A stretch of 64,000 nucleotides of DNA from an uncultured Odoribacter sp. (GCA_910588375.1 CAJUQA010000002.1:207183-271182); one strand, 5' to 3'. Positions 18,344 to 27,956 are shown, numbered from the stretch's first letter. Notes: generated from the sequence alone by a model not told the origin. Numbers and translations: made by a program.

Positions 18344-20191
18344 TTAATCTTTCAGTTCCGTAGCCTCTTTTTTCTTTTCTGTGTGAGTATTAATCAGATT
18401 GGCTTCCAGCATTCTTTTTTCCAACGCTTTTTTGCGGGGGGCAATCTTGCCCGTCAGATATTTTTCTATCAATAAGCCGGCAATAGGAGCCCCGTAGCTG
18501 GCACCCCATTCTCCATTTTCCACATAGACCAAGATGGCAATTTTAGGATTATCCTTAGGAGCAAAAGCAAAAAAAGCGGAATGGTCCAGGCCGTGCGGAT
18601 TCTGGATTGTACCGGTTTTTCCACATACTACAACGGAATCACAGGCCGCAATTCGGGCAGTTCCTCCTTTGACAGCATTTTCCATTGCATCGGCAATTAT
18701 CTCAAAGTGTTTCTTATCAATGCCGAGTTCCTTTTTTTGTATCAACTGCCTATGACTTTCATCCATCGGACGTACAATATGAGGCGTGATATAATACCCC
18801 CGATTGGCGATGCAGGTTACGATATTGGCCATTTGCAAAGGGGTAATCAACAATTCCCCCTGTCCGATGGACAAAGACATGATATATGTGTAATACCAAT
18901 TCTGAGTACGGAAAATCTTATCATAATAAGCTTGCGTAGGAATGGATCCCGCAGATTCATTCATAAAATCGGGACAGATACGTTGCCCCAAACCGAATTC
19001 AAGCACGTAATCCCGCCATTTTCCGTAAGCAGCCCGAACATTAGCATATTTGTTGTTTTCAAGCACCCGACGGAATACATTTACAAAATAAGGATTACAG
19101 GAATTCTGAATGCCTCCTTTCAGATCCAGCGGGGAAGAGTGACCGTGACATTTCATAAACTGGCCGTTGAAAGAACTGCCATGATAACACTCATAAGTTG
19201 TGGCTGGAGTGATAACACGTTCCTGTAAACCGATTAATCCCTGTATGGTTTTAAAAATAGACCCTGGAGGATAGGTAGCGGTGACAGTACGGTCAAAAAG
19301 CGGCAAATGGGGATTTTGTTGTAAAGTTCGATAGTTTTCACCTCGTTCCAATCCGACCAACAATTGGGGATCATAACCAGGGCTGGACACTTTTAACAAT
19401 ATCTCTCCGGTTGCAGGCTCTATGGCTATAATTCCTCCTTTTTTATTCTGCATCAAACGATAAGCATACTCCTGTAAATCAATGTCCAAAGTTGTCGTCA
19501 AATTACCGCCCACAACGGCCGGTTCATCATATTCACCGTTTCTATAAGAACCTTTAATACGGTTATAATTGTCTACCAGCAAAATCTTTTTTCCCTTCGT
19601 ACCCCGTAATATCGGCTCGTAGCTTTTTTCCAAACCGTTAATCCCGGTATAATCCCCCGCAGCATAAGTGCTATCGCGTTCAATTTGACTCTGACTGACT
19701 TCCCCGATATACCCGAAAACATCCGCCGAATGAGCTACGTTATATTTTCGCAAGGTTCTCGTCTGAATGAAAAATCCGGGATATTTATACAGTTTTTCCT
19801 GTAATCGGGCATATTTCGTATCGGTAATCTGAGATACGACAATAGAAGCCTTGTAGCGGGAATAACGCTTGCATTTGTTCAAATTACGATTCAATACCTC
19901 CGGTGTAATCCCCAGAATATTCACCAGCTCCGTCGTATCAAAATCCTTTACCTGACGGGGAATCACCATTAAGTCATAAGCAGCCTGATTATATACTAAC
20001 AGTTTATTATTCCGGTCGTAAATCAGTCCCCGGGCTGGATATTGCGTTTCCACCCGCTGGGAGTTATTTATGGCAGAGAGTTTATAAGATTCATCTATCA
20101 CCTGTAAATTGAATAATTGCAGGATGTAGATAACAAATACAAAAATGATGAGTCCGGAAATAATAACTTTCCTGTGTATAAACTTATTCAT
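18344..20191 (-). CDS. mrdA: Penicillin-binding protein 2 (transpeptidase)
   Basis: A 615-residue class B penicillin-binding protein anchored by one N-terminal helix (residues about 9-28). A dimerisation domain follows, and the transpeptidase domain has the active-site SxxK motif PPGSIFKT (S311, K314) and the KTGT motif in VVCGKTGTIQN. It crosslinks peptidoglycan during elongation and is the partner of RodA, encoded 11 nt downstream. The C-terminal tail is charged. It is a target of beta-lactams by family. Confidence 0.94.
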   Translation of the reverse strand: MNKFIHRKVIISGLIIFVFVIYILQLFNLQVIDESYKLSAINNSQRVETQYPARGLIYDRNNKLLVYNQAAYDLMVIPRQVKDFDTTELVNILGITPEVLNRNLNKCKRYSRYKASIVVSQITDTKYARLQEKLYKYPGFFIQTRTLRKYNVAHSADVFGYIGEVSQSQIERDSTYAAGDYTGINGLEKSYEPILRGTKGKKILLVDNYNRIKGSYRNGEYDEPAVVGGNLTTTLDIDLQEYAYRLMQNKKGGIIAIEPATGEILLKVSSPGYDPQLLVGLERGENYRTLQQNPHLPLFDRTVTATYPPGSIFKTIQGLIGLQERVITPATTYECYHGSSFNGQFMKCHGHSSPLDLKGGIQNSCNPYFVNVFRRVLENNKYANVRAAYGKWRDYVLEFGLGQRICPDFMNESAGSIPTQAYYDKIFRTQNWYYTYIMSLSIGQGELLITPLQMANIVTCIANRGYYITPHIVRPMDESHRQLIQKKELGIDKKHFEIIADAMENAVKGGTARIAACDSVVVCGKTGTIQNPHGLDHSAFFAFAPKDNPKIAILVYVENGEWGASYGAPIAGLLIEKYLTGKIAPRKKALEKRMLEANLINTHTEKKKEATELKD

Positions 20192-20238
20192 GCCTGTCCT
20201 TTAAATATAGTTGAATATATGACTATATTAAATATAAA

Positions 20239-20745
20239 TCAATCCTGTTTTTTCTTTAATGCTATGAAATAATAGAGCATAATGAAAAAACATGACGCCA
20301 AAGTGCTGCATATGATACGAAGAAGCGTAATTCCCCAGTTGGTGAATGTGAAAGCTTCTGCCATAATCAGTACGATATTGAAAGCTGTTGTCAGCAAGAG
20401 GGTATATTTAAAAAACCAACTAAAACTGCTGACTTTCTGTGCTCCCTGAATATCATCAATCTGATCGCGGTTGGAAATCATAAGCAAAAGACGCGGACGA
20501 AGGTAAGCAATAAAGGTTGTAGCTGCCGCATGTATTCCCATTGTATTATTGGCCAAGTCTACAATCAAACCGAATAGGAAACCAAGTAACAGGACCGTGG
20601 TCTTTTTATAATTATAGGGCAGGGTCAGAATAGCCAGTATATAAATATTGATATATATATAGGAGTGAAGCTGTATATTATCCAAAATAGTCAGTTGGAT
20701 AATATACAGAATAGCCACATGTATCAGATATTTTATATTATTCAT
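20239..20745 (-). CDS. mreD: Rod-shape-determining protein MreD
   Basis: A 168-residue integral membrane protein with about five hydrophobic segments. MreD has weak sequence conservation, so the call rests on size, helix pattern and its place between mreC and mrdA. It is part of the elongasome. The gene begins 18 nt after mreC. Confidence 0.88.
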   Translation of the reverse strand: MNNIKYLIHVAILYIIQLTILDNIQLHSYIYINIYILAILTLPYNYKKTTVLLLGFLFGLIVDLANNTMGIHAAATTFIAYLRPRLLLMISNRDQIDDIQGAQKVSSFSWFFKYTLLLTTAFNIVLIMAEAFTFTNWGITLLRIICSTLASCFFIMLYYFIALKKKQD

Positions 20746-20763
20746 TTTTCCTCCGGTTTTCTT

Positions 20764-21585
20764 TTATTCGTTCTTCCCTACGTCTTCCAGCTTTTTCTGT
20801 TCTTCCTGATAACAATAGGCTATAACATAAACATCTGAGTGTTTCCTAAAATCAGTTGCGAGTTTTACTTTTATTGATAAAAAATTAGCAGTTTCCCGGT
20901 CAACCGTTTCAACAAAGCCAATCAATTCTCCTTCCGGAAAAATGGAGGAATGACCGGAAGTAACAATCGTATCCCCTTGTTCAACATTCACATGGAAAGG
21001 GATGTCATTCAAAAAAGAATAACGATAGTCGTTTCCGTCCCATTGCAAAGACCCGTAATATCCGTTTTTCTTAATTTTAGCGGAAACCCGCAAGTTTACG
21101 TTTATTAGCGGAATAATAAAAGAGAAATGATTGCTTGTATTTTTCACGACACCAATTACGCCGTCTTTAGAAGATACGGCCATCTCATTCTGTATGCCAT
21201 CATTATTACCTTTGTCCAAGGTAAGATAGTTTTTCGTTTTATTGAAAGAACTATTGACTATTTTGGCCTTATAGTATATATAATCTCCTTGAATTCGTAA
21301 TGAATCCCTATAGAAATGTTCTTGATAAACGGCAAGCAGATTTAATTGATTCTTAAGGTTGGTATTCTCTTCAACCAATCGATCATTTTCGGATTTCAGT
21401 GAAAAATATTCCCCAATGTCCGTAACATAGGATGAAATATAGCAAAAAAATGAAGCCGTATGTCTGAAAAAAACAGTTCTCTGATAGTTATTGTGTTCAA
21501 CTATCAGAGAAAAAGATATGAATTCCAATAATATAAAAATTATAGTAAAATGATACTTTAATATAAGTTTTATAATATTCTTCAC
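20764..21585 (-). CDS. mreC: Rod-shape-determining protein MreC
   Basis: A 273-residue protein with one N-terminal membrane helix (residues about 12-30), a coiled-coil (LKSENDRLVEENTNLKNQ, about 62-85) and a periplasmic beta-rich domain with the MreC pattern (AKIVNSSFNKTKNYLTLDKG, then GDTIVTSGHSSIFPEGELIG). It scaffolds the cell-wall elongation complex between MreB inside and PBP2 outside. It lies between mreB (27 nt upstream) and mreD. Confidence 0.92.
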   Translation of the reverse strand: MKNIIKLILKYHFTIIFILLEFISFSLIVEHNNYQRTVFFRHTASFFCYISSYVTDIGEYFSLKSENDRLVEENTNLKNQLNLLAVYQEHFYRDSLRIQGDYIYYKAKIVNSSFNKTKNYLTLDKGNNDGIQNEMAVSSKDGVIGVVKNTSNHFSFIIPLINVNLRVSAKIKKNGYYGSLQWDGNDYRYSFLNDIPFHVNVEQGDTIVTSGHSSIFPEGELIGFVETVDRETANFLSIKVKLATDFRKHSDVYVIAYCYQEEQKKLEDVGKNE

Positions 21586-21612
21586 TGCTTTAAATTATTG
21601 CTGACATCCAAC

Positions 21613-22635
21613 TTATCTAATCAGGAATGAGAATTTATCCACATTTTTCAAAGCAATCCCCGTACCCCTGGCGACAGCCCGCAAGGGATCTTCTGCTATA
21701 TGGAATGGAATGTTCAGTTTATCGGACAGACGTTTGTCCAATCCTCTTAATAAAGCACCACCACCGGCCAAGTAAATACCTTTATTGACAATATCCGCAT
21801 ACAACTCAGGCGGCGTTTGCTCCAAGGCTCCTAAAATAGCAATCTCTATTTTGGAGATGGACTTTTCCAGACAATGGGCAATTTCCTGATAAGACACCGG
21901 GACTTCTACTGGGAGAGAAGTCATCTGGTTCGGACCCTGTACTACAAAATCTGCAGGAGGTTCATCCAATTCAGACAAAGCAGATCCTACATGTATTTTT
22001 ATCTCCTCGGCTGTTCTTTCCCCTATTTTGATGTTATGCTGATGACGCATATATTCTTGAATATCGTCGGTCAGGTCATCGCCGGCAATACGAATCGATT
22101 TGTTTGTAACAATCCCGCCTAATGAAATTACGGCGATTTCTGTCGTACCTCCACCTATATCCACAATCATATTTCCTTCCGGAGCTTCCACATCCAAACC
22201 GATACCCAAAGCTGCTGCCATCGGTTCGTAAATCATGTAAACGTCACGTCCTCCGGCGTGTTCAGAGGAATCACGTACGGCTCGCACTTCCACTTCCGTA
22301 CTACCGGAAGGGATACAAATCACTATCCGCAAAGAAGGAGAGAAGAACTTATTGTTGATGTTTGCCATTTTTATCATTCCGCGAATCATTTGCTCCGCAG
22401 CGTTAAAATCGGCAATAACTCCGTCTCTCAAAGGACGGATGGTTTTAATGTTATCATGGGTTTTTCCTTGCATCTGCCGGGCTTTTTCGCCGATGGCAAT
22501 TACTTTTTCCGTTCTCCGGTCAATGGCAACAATGGATGGTTCGTTTACAACCATTTTGTCATTATTGATGATGATGGTATTGGCTGTCCCCAAGTCAACC
22601 GCTATATCTTGTGATAAAAATGAAAATAATCCCAT
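21613..22635 (-). CDS. mreB: Rod-shape-determining actin homologue MreB
   Basis: A 340-residue actin-fold ATPase. The phosphate-binding motifs DLGTANTII and VDIGGGTTEIAVI and the adenosine motif LAGGGALLRGL are all present. MreB forms filaments under the inner membrane that guide wall synthesis. The start codon is 5 nt after purH, so the gene probably depends on the purH promoter. Confidence 0.96.
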   Translation of the reverse strand: MGLFSFLSQDIAVDLGTANTIIINNDKMVVNEPSIVAIDRRTEKVIAIGEKARQMQGKTHDNIKTIRPLRDGVIADFNAAEQMIRGMIKMANINNKFFSPSLRIVICIPSGSTEVEVRAVRDSSEHAGGRDVYMIYEPMAAALGIGLDVEAPEGNMIVDIGGGTTEIAVISLGGIVTNKSIRIAGDDLTDDIQEYMRHQHNIKIGERTAEEIKIHVGSALSELDEPPADFVVQGPNQMTSLPVEVPVSYQEIAHCLEKSISKIEIAILGALEQTPPELYADIVNKGIYLAGGGALLRGLDKRLSDKLNIPFHIAEDPLRAVARGTGIALKNVDKFSFLIR

Positions 22636-22640
22636 ATGTT

Positions 22641-24176
22641 TTAATGTTTGAAATGTCTCATACCTGTAAATATCATCGCGATGCCGTAACGATTAACGGC
22701 ATCAATGGATTCCTGATCCCGTACGGAACCACCCGGCTGTATAATAGCTGTAATCCCGGCCTTATGTGCTGCTTCTACACAATCTGCAAAAGGGAAAAAT
22801 GCATCAGATGCCATGACACTGCCCGCAATACGCTCACCTCCCTGACGAATGGCGTTTTCCAATGCCCAAATACGACTAACCTGCCCAGGACCTACACCTG
22901 TTGTACATTTGTCCTTTGCAATAGCAATACCATTCGACTTGGTATGCTTCACAACTTTCCATGCAAACAGAAGATCATCCATTTCTTGTACCGTAGGTTG
23001 CCGCTTACTAACTATTTTTACCTCTTTTGCCAACATCAGTTCAGTATCCAAATCCTGAATAAGCAAACCTCCCAACACAGTTTTGGCTTTAAACGCTTTT
23101 TTATCTTTATGCCCGATGTTCTCTAATTGTAGCAATCGAATATTCTTTTTCTTTGTCAATATATCAAGAGCCTCCGGAGAATAGGACGGAGCAATGATTA
23201 CTTCTAAAAAAACCTTTGCCATTTCTGCTGCTGTTTCTCCATCAATCTCCCGATTGGCTGCCACAATTCCTCCAAAAATAGAAACTGGATCAGCTTCATA
23301 TGCTTTTTTATATGCTTCCAGAAGGGTATCTGCACTACCAACACCACAGGGGTTGGCATGCTTGGCGGCCACAATCGTGGGTTCGTCAAATTCTTTCAAT
23401 GTTTCCAACGCTCCGTCGGTATCTCCTATATTATTATAGGACAATTCTTTCCCGTGGAGTTGCACTGCAGAAGTCAATGTACCCTCCGTACCTTTTATGG
23501 AAGTATAGAACGTTGCCGATTGATGCGGATTTTCACCATACCTTAAATCTTGCTTTTTCTCATATGTAAGAGTCAGGGTTTTCGGAGAAGTGATACCCAA
23601 ACGTTCCGAAAAATAATTAGCAATCAAAGCATCATAATGAGTTGTATGGATAAAAACTTTCGCTGCTAACATTTCCTTAGTTGCTGCCGAAGTTTCCCCT
23701 TTTTCCTGCAACTCTTCAATGACCTTTGAATAATCCTCAGGATCAGTAATGACCGTCACAAACTTATAATTCTTGGCAGCAGCCCGAATCATAGTCGGCC
23801 CACCGATATCGATATTTTCTATAATCTCGTCATGTGAAACTCCTGTCTTTAAAACTGTTTGTTTAAAAGGATAGAGGTTACATACTACAATATCAATAGG
23901 TTCTATACCTAATTCAGACATTTGTTCCTGATGGCTTTCATTATCCCGTATCGCCAAGATTCCGCCTTCCACACGGGGATGTAATGTTTTTACTCTGCCG
24001 TCAAAACATTCAGGGAATTTGGTCAGATCTGAAATATCCTGAACCTGAATGCCTTCTTCTTTCAGTTTTTTCGATGTCCCTCCGGTAGAAATGATCTGCC
24101 AACCCAATAAATCAAGGGATTTCGCAAAATCAACAATTCCAGTTTTATCAAATACACTTATTAACGCTCTTTTCAT
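22641..24176 (-). CDS. purH: Bifunctional AICAR formyltransferase / IMP cyclohydrolase
   Basis: A 511-residue enzyme that performs the last two steps of de novo purine synthesis. The N-terminal MGS-like cyclohydrolase domain (about 1-190, with STGGTSKKLKEEG and RVKTLHPRVEGG) is followed by the AICAR transformylase domain with the catalytic KHANPCG motif. It is the first gene of a six-gene operon otherwise devoted to cell shape and wall growth. A TATCTTTG promoter element lies at 24232-24225. Confidence 0.96.
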   Translation of the reverse strand: MKRALISVFDKTGIVDFAKSLDLLGWQIISTGGTSKKLKEEGIQVQDISDLTKFPECFDGRVKTLHPRVEGGILAIRDNESHQEQMSELGIEPIDIVVCNLYPFKQTVLKTGVSHDEIIENIDIGGPTMIRAAAKNYKFVTVITDPEDYSKVIEELQEKGETSAATKEMLAAKVFIHTTHYDALIANYFSERLGITSPKTLTLTYEKKQDLRYGENPHQSATFYTSIKGTEGTLTSAVQLHGKELSYNNIGDTDGALETLKEFDEPTIVAAKHANPCGVGSADTLLEAYKKAYEADPVSIFGGIVAANREIDGETAAEMAKVFLEVIIAPSYSPEALDILTKKKNIRLLQLENIGHKDKKAFKAKTVLGGLLIQDLDTELMLAKEVKIVSKRQPTVQEMDDLLFAWKVVKHTKSNGIAIAKDKCTTGVGPGQVSRIWALENAIRQGGERIAGSVMASDAFFPFADCVEAAHKAGITAIIQPGGSVRDQESIDAVNRYGIAMIFTGMRHFKH

Positions 24177-24224
24177 CCGGATGTCGGTTATTTGATTTTA
24201 TGATTTACTACTCTGATTTTGTGG

Positions 24225-24232
24225 CAAAGATA
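24225..24232 (-). promoter_or_regulatory. -7 promoter element of purH-mreBCD operon
   Basis: The minus strand reads TATCTTTG, an exact match to TAnnTTTG, about 50 nt before the purH start codon. No convincing -33 element is seen. Confidence 0.6.
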
Positions 24233-24307
24233 AAAAAAAAGAAGATATTTTATCTATAATTTTACAGAACGTGCAATATTTTTATCTTCCCTGCTTTTGA
24301 TATGTCA

Positions 24308-24793
24308 TTAATATCTGATAATTAATATATTTCCAGCAACTTTTACAGGATAAACTTGAAGAGGTGCCACTCTCGTATTCTCTGTGTCATCATCTTCCGA
24401 ATCCAAAGGAATGCCATACGGGAGGAAAAAACGAGTTTCACAATTAGGACATCGGGCAATCTGTTCGCCGGACGTAATTTCAATGTGAGTATCTGCATCT
24501 ATACACTCCGGACATGTAGCATCGTAACATTTATATTCGTCCATATCCGTTTGCATGACAATGATTCCGTTCCCATTATATCCCAACAACTTGCCGGACG
24601 GCGTAGAATAAAGAATGTACATGGGGCGATTCGGAAAATTCAAATCACTATAATCCGCCCATCCTAAATTAATACGAGTATCAATAGGGGTGTAAGGTAT
24701 CACCGTATTTCTCTTCAAATCATTACTACAACTGAGAAATAAAGACAAAAACGGAGTAAATAATAAAAAAAACACTACTTTTGATTGCATCAT
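24308..24793 (-). CDS. Lipoprotein with paired CxxC (Rieske-like or zinc-ribbon) motif
   Basis: A 161-residue predicted lipoprotein: hydrophobic leader, then the lipobox-like LFLSCSND. The middle holds CYDATCPEC and, about 20 residues later, RCPNCETRF, followed by a hydrophobic strand LQVYPVKVAGNILIIRY at the end. The overall layout resembles a degenerate Rieske fold as seen in Bacteroidota lipoproteins, but the cysteines without the usual His residues are equally consistent with a zinc ribbon. No function can be assigned. It is divergent from the gene at 24827, and a TATATTTG element lies at 24820-24813. Confidence 0.7.
   Translation of the reverse strand: MMQSKVVFFLLFTPFLSLFLSCSNDLKRNTVIPYTPIDTRINLGWADYSDLNFPNRPMYILYSTPSGKLLGYNGNGIIVMQTDMDEYKCYDATCPECIDADTHIEITSGEQIARCPNCETRFFLPYGIPLDSEDDDTENTRVAPLQVYPVKVAGNILIIRY
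24776..24783 (+). promoter_or_regulatory. -7 promoter element for the 24827 gene
   Basis: The plus strand reads TACTTTTG, matching TAnnTTTG, 44 nt before the start at 24827. It lies inside the 5' end of the divergent lipoprotein gene. Confidence 0.5.
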
Positions 24794-24812
24794 ACGACAT
24801 ATTAAATCCGTA

Positions 24813-24820
24813 CAAATATA
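24813..24820 (-). promoter_or_regulatory. -7 promoter element for the CxxC lipoprotein gene
   Basis: The minus strand reads TATATTTG, an exact consensus match, 20 nt before the lipoprotein start. Its transcript start would lie almost at the start codon, and the element overlaps the leader of the divergent gene. Confidence 0.55.
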
Positions 24821-24826
24821 AAAACT

Positions 24827-25162
24827 ATGAGCGAAACAAACTCCTCTTCTGATTGGATATATATTCTTTTAACATTACTGACAGCTATTTTTAGCTTGGT
24901 AAAATCTCTGTCTAAAAAGAATAAAGAAAATGAATTCAAGTCATCTTCTGAAAACGACACAGAAGAACTCCCAAAACACATATGGGAAGAAATAACAACC
25001 GAGGAGTATGCTGACAAAGAAAAGCACGCTCTCTCTGAGGCATCAGAACAAGCACACCAGGAAGCTCCTGCACACGAAAATGAAGAAACAAACATAGAAG
25101 AAGAATTTGATTTAAAGAAAGCAATCATTTACAATGAAATTCTAAACAAGAAATTTCAATAG
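24827..25162 (+). CDS. Small membrane-anchored acidic protein, unknown
   Basis: A 111-residue protein not recognised by name. Residues about 9-27 form one hydrophobic helix (DWIYILLTLLTAIFSLV), followed by a basic stretch (KSLSKKNKEN) and a long Glu-rich, probably disordered tail ending in a short helix (DLKKAIIYNEILNKKF). The positive-inside rule places the acidic tail in the cytoplasm. It is divergent from the CxxC lipoprotein, with overlapping promoters. The coding signal is good: the frame is open from a promoter-linked ATG and its composition is protein-like. Confidence 0.6.
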   Translation: MSETNSSSDWIYILLTLLTAIFSLVKSLSKKNKENEFKSSSENDTEELPKHIWEEITTEEYADKEKHALSEASEQAHQEAPAHENEETNIEEEFDLKKAIIYNEILNKKFQ

Positions 25163-25588
25163 TCCCATAAGTTGCTTATTATAAAACATATACTCTATTT
25201 TATTTCTTGTTTTTAGATAAGCTTTTATACCTAAAATATAACTTCTTTTTTAAATACATAATGAATTGTATAACAATTCATTAAAAACATTCTTCAAATA
25301 CACCTCCCTATTCAATTCCAAAATTATAAATTCTTATAGATGAATTATAAAAAATGCCCCAATAGCCTACTTTTTACACGAACGTTATTAAAAAAAAGAC
25401 GTACCACATCATCCACAATAGAAAACTCCCAACACCCTACAAAGCGAAAACTAACTTCCATTTCATTTTTTAAAATCAGAAAAACTTGATTTTTTTCTCG
25501 GAAAAGAATAAATTTACTTTATTCATTAAAAAAAGGCCCCAAAAAACAAACCCCACAAGACACCTTATTTATTTCAAAAAAATCATTT
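25163..25588. other. A/T-rich gap, no gene seen
   Basis: This 426-bp stretch is very A/T-rich with many stop codons in all frames. I see no RNA gene, terminator or promoter that I can support. Confidence 0.6.
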
Positions 25589-25846
25589 TTGTCCATTCAC
25601 CACAGTCGACAAATGAAGCAAAATAAAAATAATTATTTTACAAACTTATTTATTGTTGTCAGTTGGAAGTGCGTGCGAATGGTGGCGTGGTATTACTTAT
25701 GTTACGGATGGGAAGGTAGTTACATCGTTTTGGAGGAGAATACATATTTACTTCTCATATCCACATTCTACTATAAAAGAAAAATAAGAAAAGAAGATTT
25801 TATCCAACAATTGGATGAATTCAGACAAATCATCAGACAACATTAA
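25589..25846 (+). CDS. Possible small protein, doubtful
   Basis: An 85-residue frame in A/T-rich DNA. It has an aromatic hydrophobic middle (MVAWYYLCYGWEGSY) and a charged C-terminal helix (KIRKEDFIQQLDEFRQIIRQ). The Met at residue 9 (25613) is an alternative start. No family is recognised and no promoter is evident. It may be chance. Confidence 0.25.
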   Translation: MSIHHSRQMKQNKNNYFTNLFIVVSWKCVRMVAWYYLCYGWEGSYIVLEENTYLLLISTFYYKRKIRKEDFIQQLDEFRQIIRQH

Positions 25847-25974
25847 AATTCATTGTTTTATAATATATAATTTAAGAATAGCAGAAAACATCTCTTAAAA
25901 CACAACTCAAAAGTATAATAAGTTACATTTATAAGACCACTTTATCCACAACAACAAAATCATGGGAGAAAATT

Positions 25975-26022
25975 AAAAAGAGGATAGTGTTACTCCAAAA
26001 AGAATAGCACTATCCTCTTTTT
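25975..26022 (-). terminator. Terminator after the aminopeptidase P gene
   Basis: A 15-bp perfect stem pairs 25975-25989 with 26008-26022 around an 18-nt loop. Reading the minus strand, the right arm is followed by a run of T. It sits 2 nt after the pepP-like stop codon; A/T-rich arms make it active in both directions. Confidence 0.85.
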
Positions 26023-26024
26023 GT

Positions 26025-27803
26025 TTAAATTTTGGAAGTCTTTTTTTGCAGCCACACTTTTTCTGGCTCTGTAAGATAAGGAGCAAGCTTGTCAAAAACC
26101 TGAGCATGATACCTATTTAGCCATTTTTTATCATCTTCACTCAACAAATCAATCAACATCCCTGAAACATCAAAATAACAGAGGGTTATCGTTTCAAAAT
26201 TACACCACTCACCAAATTCATTTTTTCCTGCCTCTTGACAGACAATGAGATTTTCATGTCTTATTCCGTGTTGCCCCTCTCGGTACATCCCCGGTTCGTC
26301 GGAAGTAACCATTCCTGGAAGAATGGCTTGCGCCCGCCATGTCTGTCGTATATCCTGAGGTCCTTCATGAACACAAAGAAAATGCCCAACACCATGTCCG
26401 GTCCCATGTCCGTAATTCATCATTTTATTCCATAAAGGCTGCCTTGCAACTATATCAATATTTGCACCGGTTGTACCCTTGGGAAATACACATCGAGCTA
26501 ATGATATCATTCCTTTAAGCACCAAGGTATAATCCTCTTTTTCCTGTTGTGTCAATTCTCCCAAAGGAATGGTACGGGTGATATCTGTTGTACCATATAA
26601 ATATTGCCCTCCCGAATCGACTAAATACAAGCCTTTGTTTTTCAAAACAACATCTTTTCCCGGAACTGCAGAATAATGCGGAAGTGCCGCGTTTTTCCCA
26701 TAAGCAGAAATGGTATGAAAACTATCTGATACATAATCGGGACAGTTTGCACGCAACTCGGATAGTTTTTCAGCAGCCTCCGTTTCCGAAATCGGGCGAC
26801 AAACCAACTCTTGCTCCAACCAAAAGAAGAAACGAGTCATCGCAACACCATCCTTTATGCATGCCTTACGAAATCCCTCGAGCTCCACCTGATTTTTAAT
26901 AGCTTTGTTTAATATAATAGGAGACTCTATATCCGTAACCTTGAAGTTAGAGGCCAAATGGTTATACACAGCATAATTCAAAGTATGGAGATCTGCTAAA
27001 AAATGCGAACTCTTTTCCAATTCATCAAAAAACAAAAAAAGATGATGATAATCTCTGATTTCTACTTGGTTGCTTTCTAAAGAACTTATAACTTCCACAG
27101 GCAATTTGGAGCATTTGATAAAAAAATAGGATTTTTCCCGTCCAACAACAGCATAATTGATTGCCACCGGATTATATGCGATATCATGACATCTGATATT
27201 AAACAACCACGCGATTTCGTCAAGACAACTAAAAAGAAAATAATCAGCCTGACATTTCTGTAATTTAGCCTGTATAGTAGCTATTTTATTTTGCACAGAC
27301 TCTCCAGCATACCTTTCCTCTAATAAATAAACGGAAGAGATCGGGAGACCAGGTCTATCAAGCCAGATTTCTCCTAATAAATCGGGTTTTCCAACTAATT
27401 CTATATTTTTTACTGTCAATACCTCTTTTAAATGCTCAACATCCCGTACGGACATACAAAAACTATCCATCCCCACCCGACATCCAGCTTGGAGAGTGTT
27501 AGACAACCATTCAGGATAATCTACAGCACCAGGAACCCTTAGCTTATGCAGACTGATTTCAGTCCCGGCAAGTTGTTTCTCCGCTTGAATAAAATAACGA
27601 GTATCTGTCCACAATCCTGCATCATCCTTTGTTATAACAACTGTTCCAAAAGATCCGGTAAAACCGGAAATCCATTCACGTTGTTGCCATGCTTCCGGCA
27701 AATATTCACTGTTGTGAGGGTCAGTTCCGGATACAATGTAAGCATCCAATCCTTCACGTTCCATAATTTCACGTAAACGAGCTATTTTTTCCTGTATTGT
27801 CAT
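26025..27803 (-). CDS. Xaa-Pro aminopeptidase (aminopeptidase P family)
   Basis: A 592-residue creatinase/prolidase-fold peptidase (M24B) that cleaves N-terminal residues before proline. It has the three-domain long form seen in eukaryote-like APP1: two N-terminal creatinase-like domains (about 1-310), then the pita-bread catalytic domain with SGGQYLYGTTDITRT, HGTGHGVGHFLCVHEGP and DEPGMYREGQHGIRHENL, which carry the metal ligands. It has no signal peptide, so acts in the cytoplasm. A terminator follows the gene and a consensus promoter precedes it. Confidence 0.92.
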   Translation of the reverse strand: MTIQEKIARLREIMEREGLDAYIVSGTDPHNSEYLPEAWQQREWISGFTGSFGTVVITKDDAGLWTDTRYFIQAEKQLAGTEISLHKLRVPGAVDYPEWLSNTLQAGCRVGMDSFCMSVRDVEHLKEVLTVKNIELVGKPDLLGEIWLDRPGLPISSVYLLEERYAGESVQNKIATIQAKLQKCQADYFLFSCLDEIAWLFNIRCHDIAYNPVAINYAVVGREKSYFFIKCSKLPVEVISSLESNQVEIRDYHHLFLFFDELEKSSHFLADLHTLNYAVYNHLASNFKVTDIESPIILNKAIKNQVELEGFRKACIKDGVAMTRFFFWLEQELVCRPISETEAAEKLSELRANCPDYVSDSFHTISAYGKNAALPHYSAVPGKDVVLKNKGLYLVDSGGQYLYGTTDITRTIPLGELTQQEKEDYTLVLKGMISLARCVFPKGTTGANIDIVARQPLWNKMMNYGHGTGHGVGHFLCVHEGPQDIRQTWRAQAILPGMVTSDEPGMYREGQHGIRHENLIVCQEAGKNEFGEWCNFETITLCYFDVSGMLIDLLSEDDKKWLNRYHAQVFDKLAPYLTEPEKVWLQKKTSKI

Positions 27804-27826
27804 AAGGTGTTATTTTTATAATTTCT

Positions 27827-27856
27827 CAAATATAATAAGAATTTGGCAATAAGCAA
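27827..27856 (-). promoter_or_regulatory. Promoter of the aminopeptidase P gene
   Basis: On the minus strand, TATATTTG (27834-27827) matches the -7 consensus. TTG at 27856-27854 lies 19 nt upstream, the expected spacing for the -33 element. The start codon is 24 nt downstream. Confidence 0.6.
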
Positions 27857-27944
27857 TTGAATGTTGTCAAGATGAAAGAGAGAAATGATCAAAGTATTTA
27901 CATATATAATACGCATAGACATTAAGTTTTAAAATTTAATCATG

Positions 27945-27956
27945 TTACATTTGTAA
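27945..27956. promoter_or_regulatory. Isolated TTACATTTGTAA operator-like site
   Basis: A 12-nt inverted repeat of the form TTACAnnTGTAA, the same as three sites ahead of the XRE gene 400 bp away. No gene start is near on the plus strand; it lies about 140 bp before the aminopeptidase gene on the minus strand. Confidence 0.5.
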
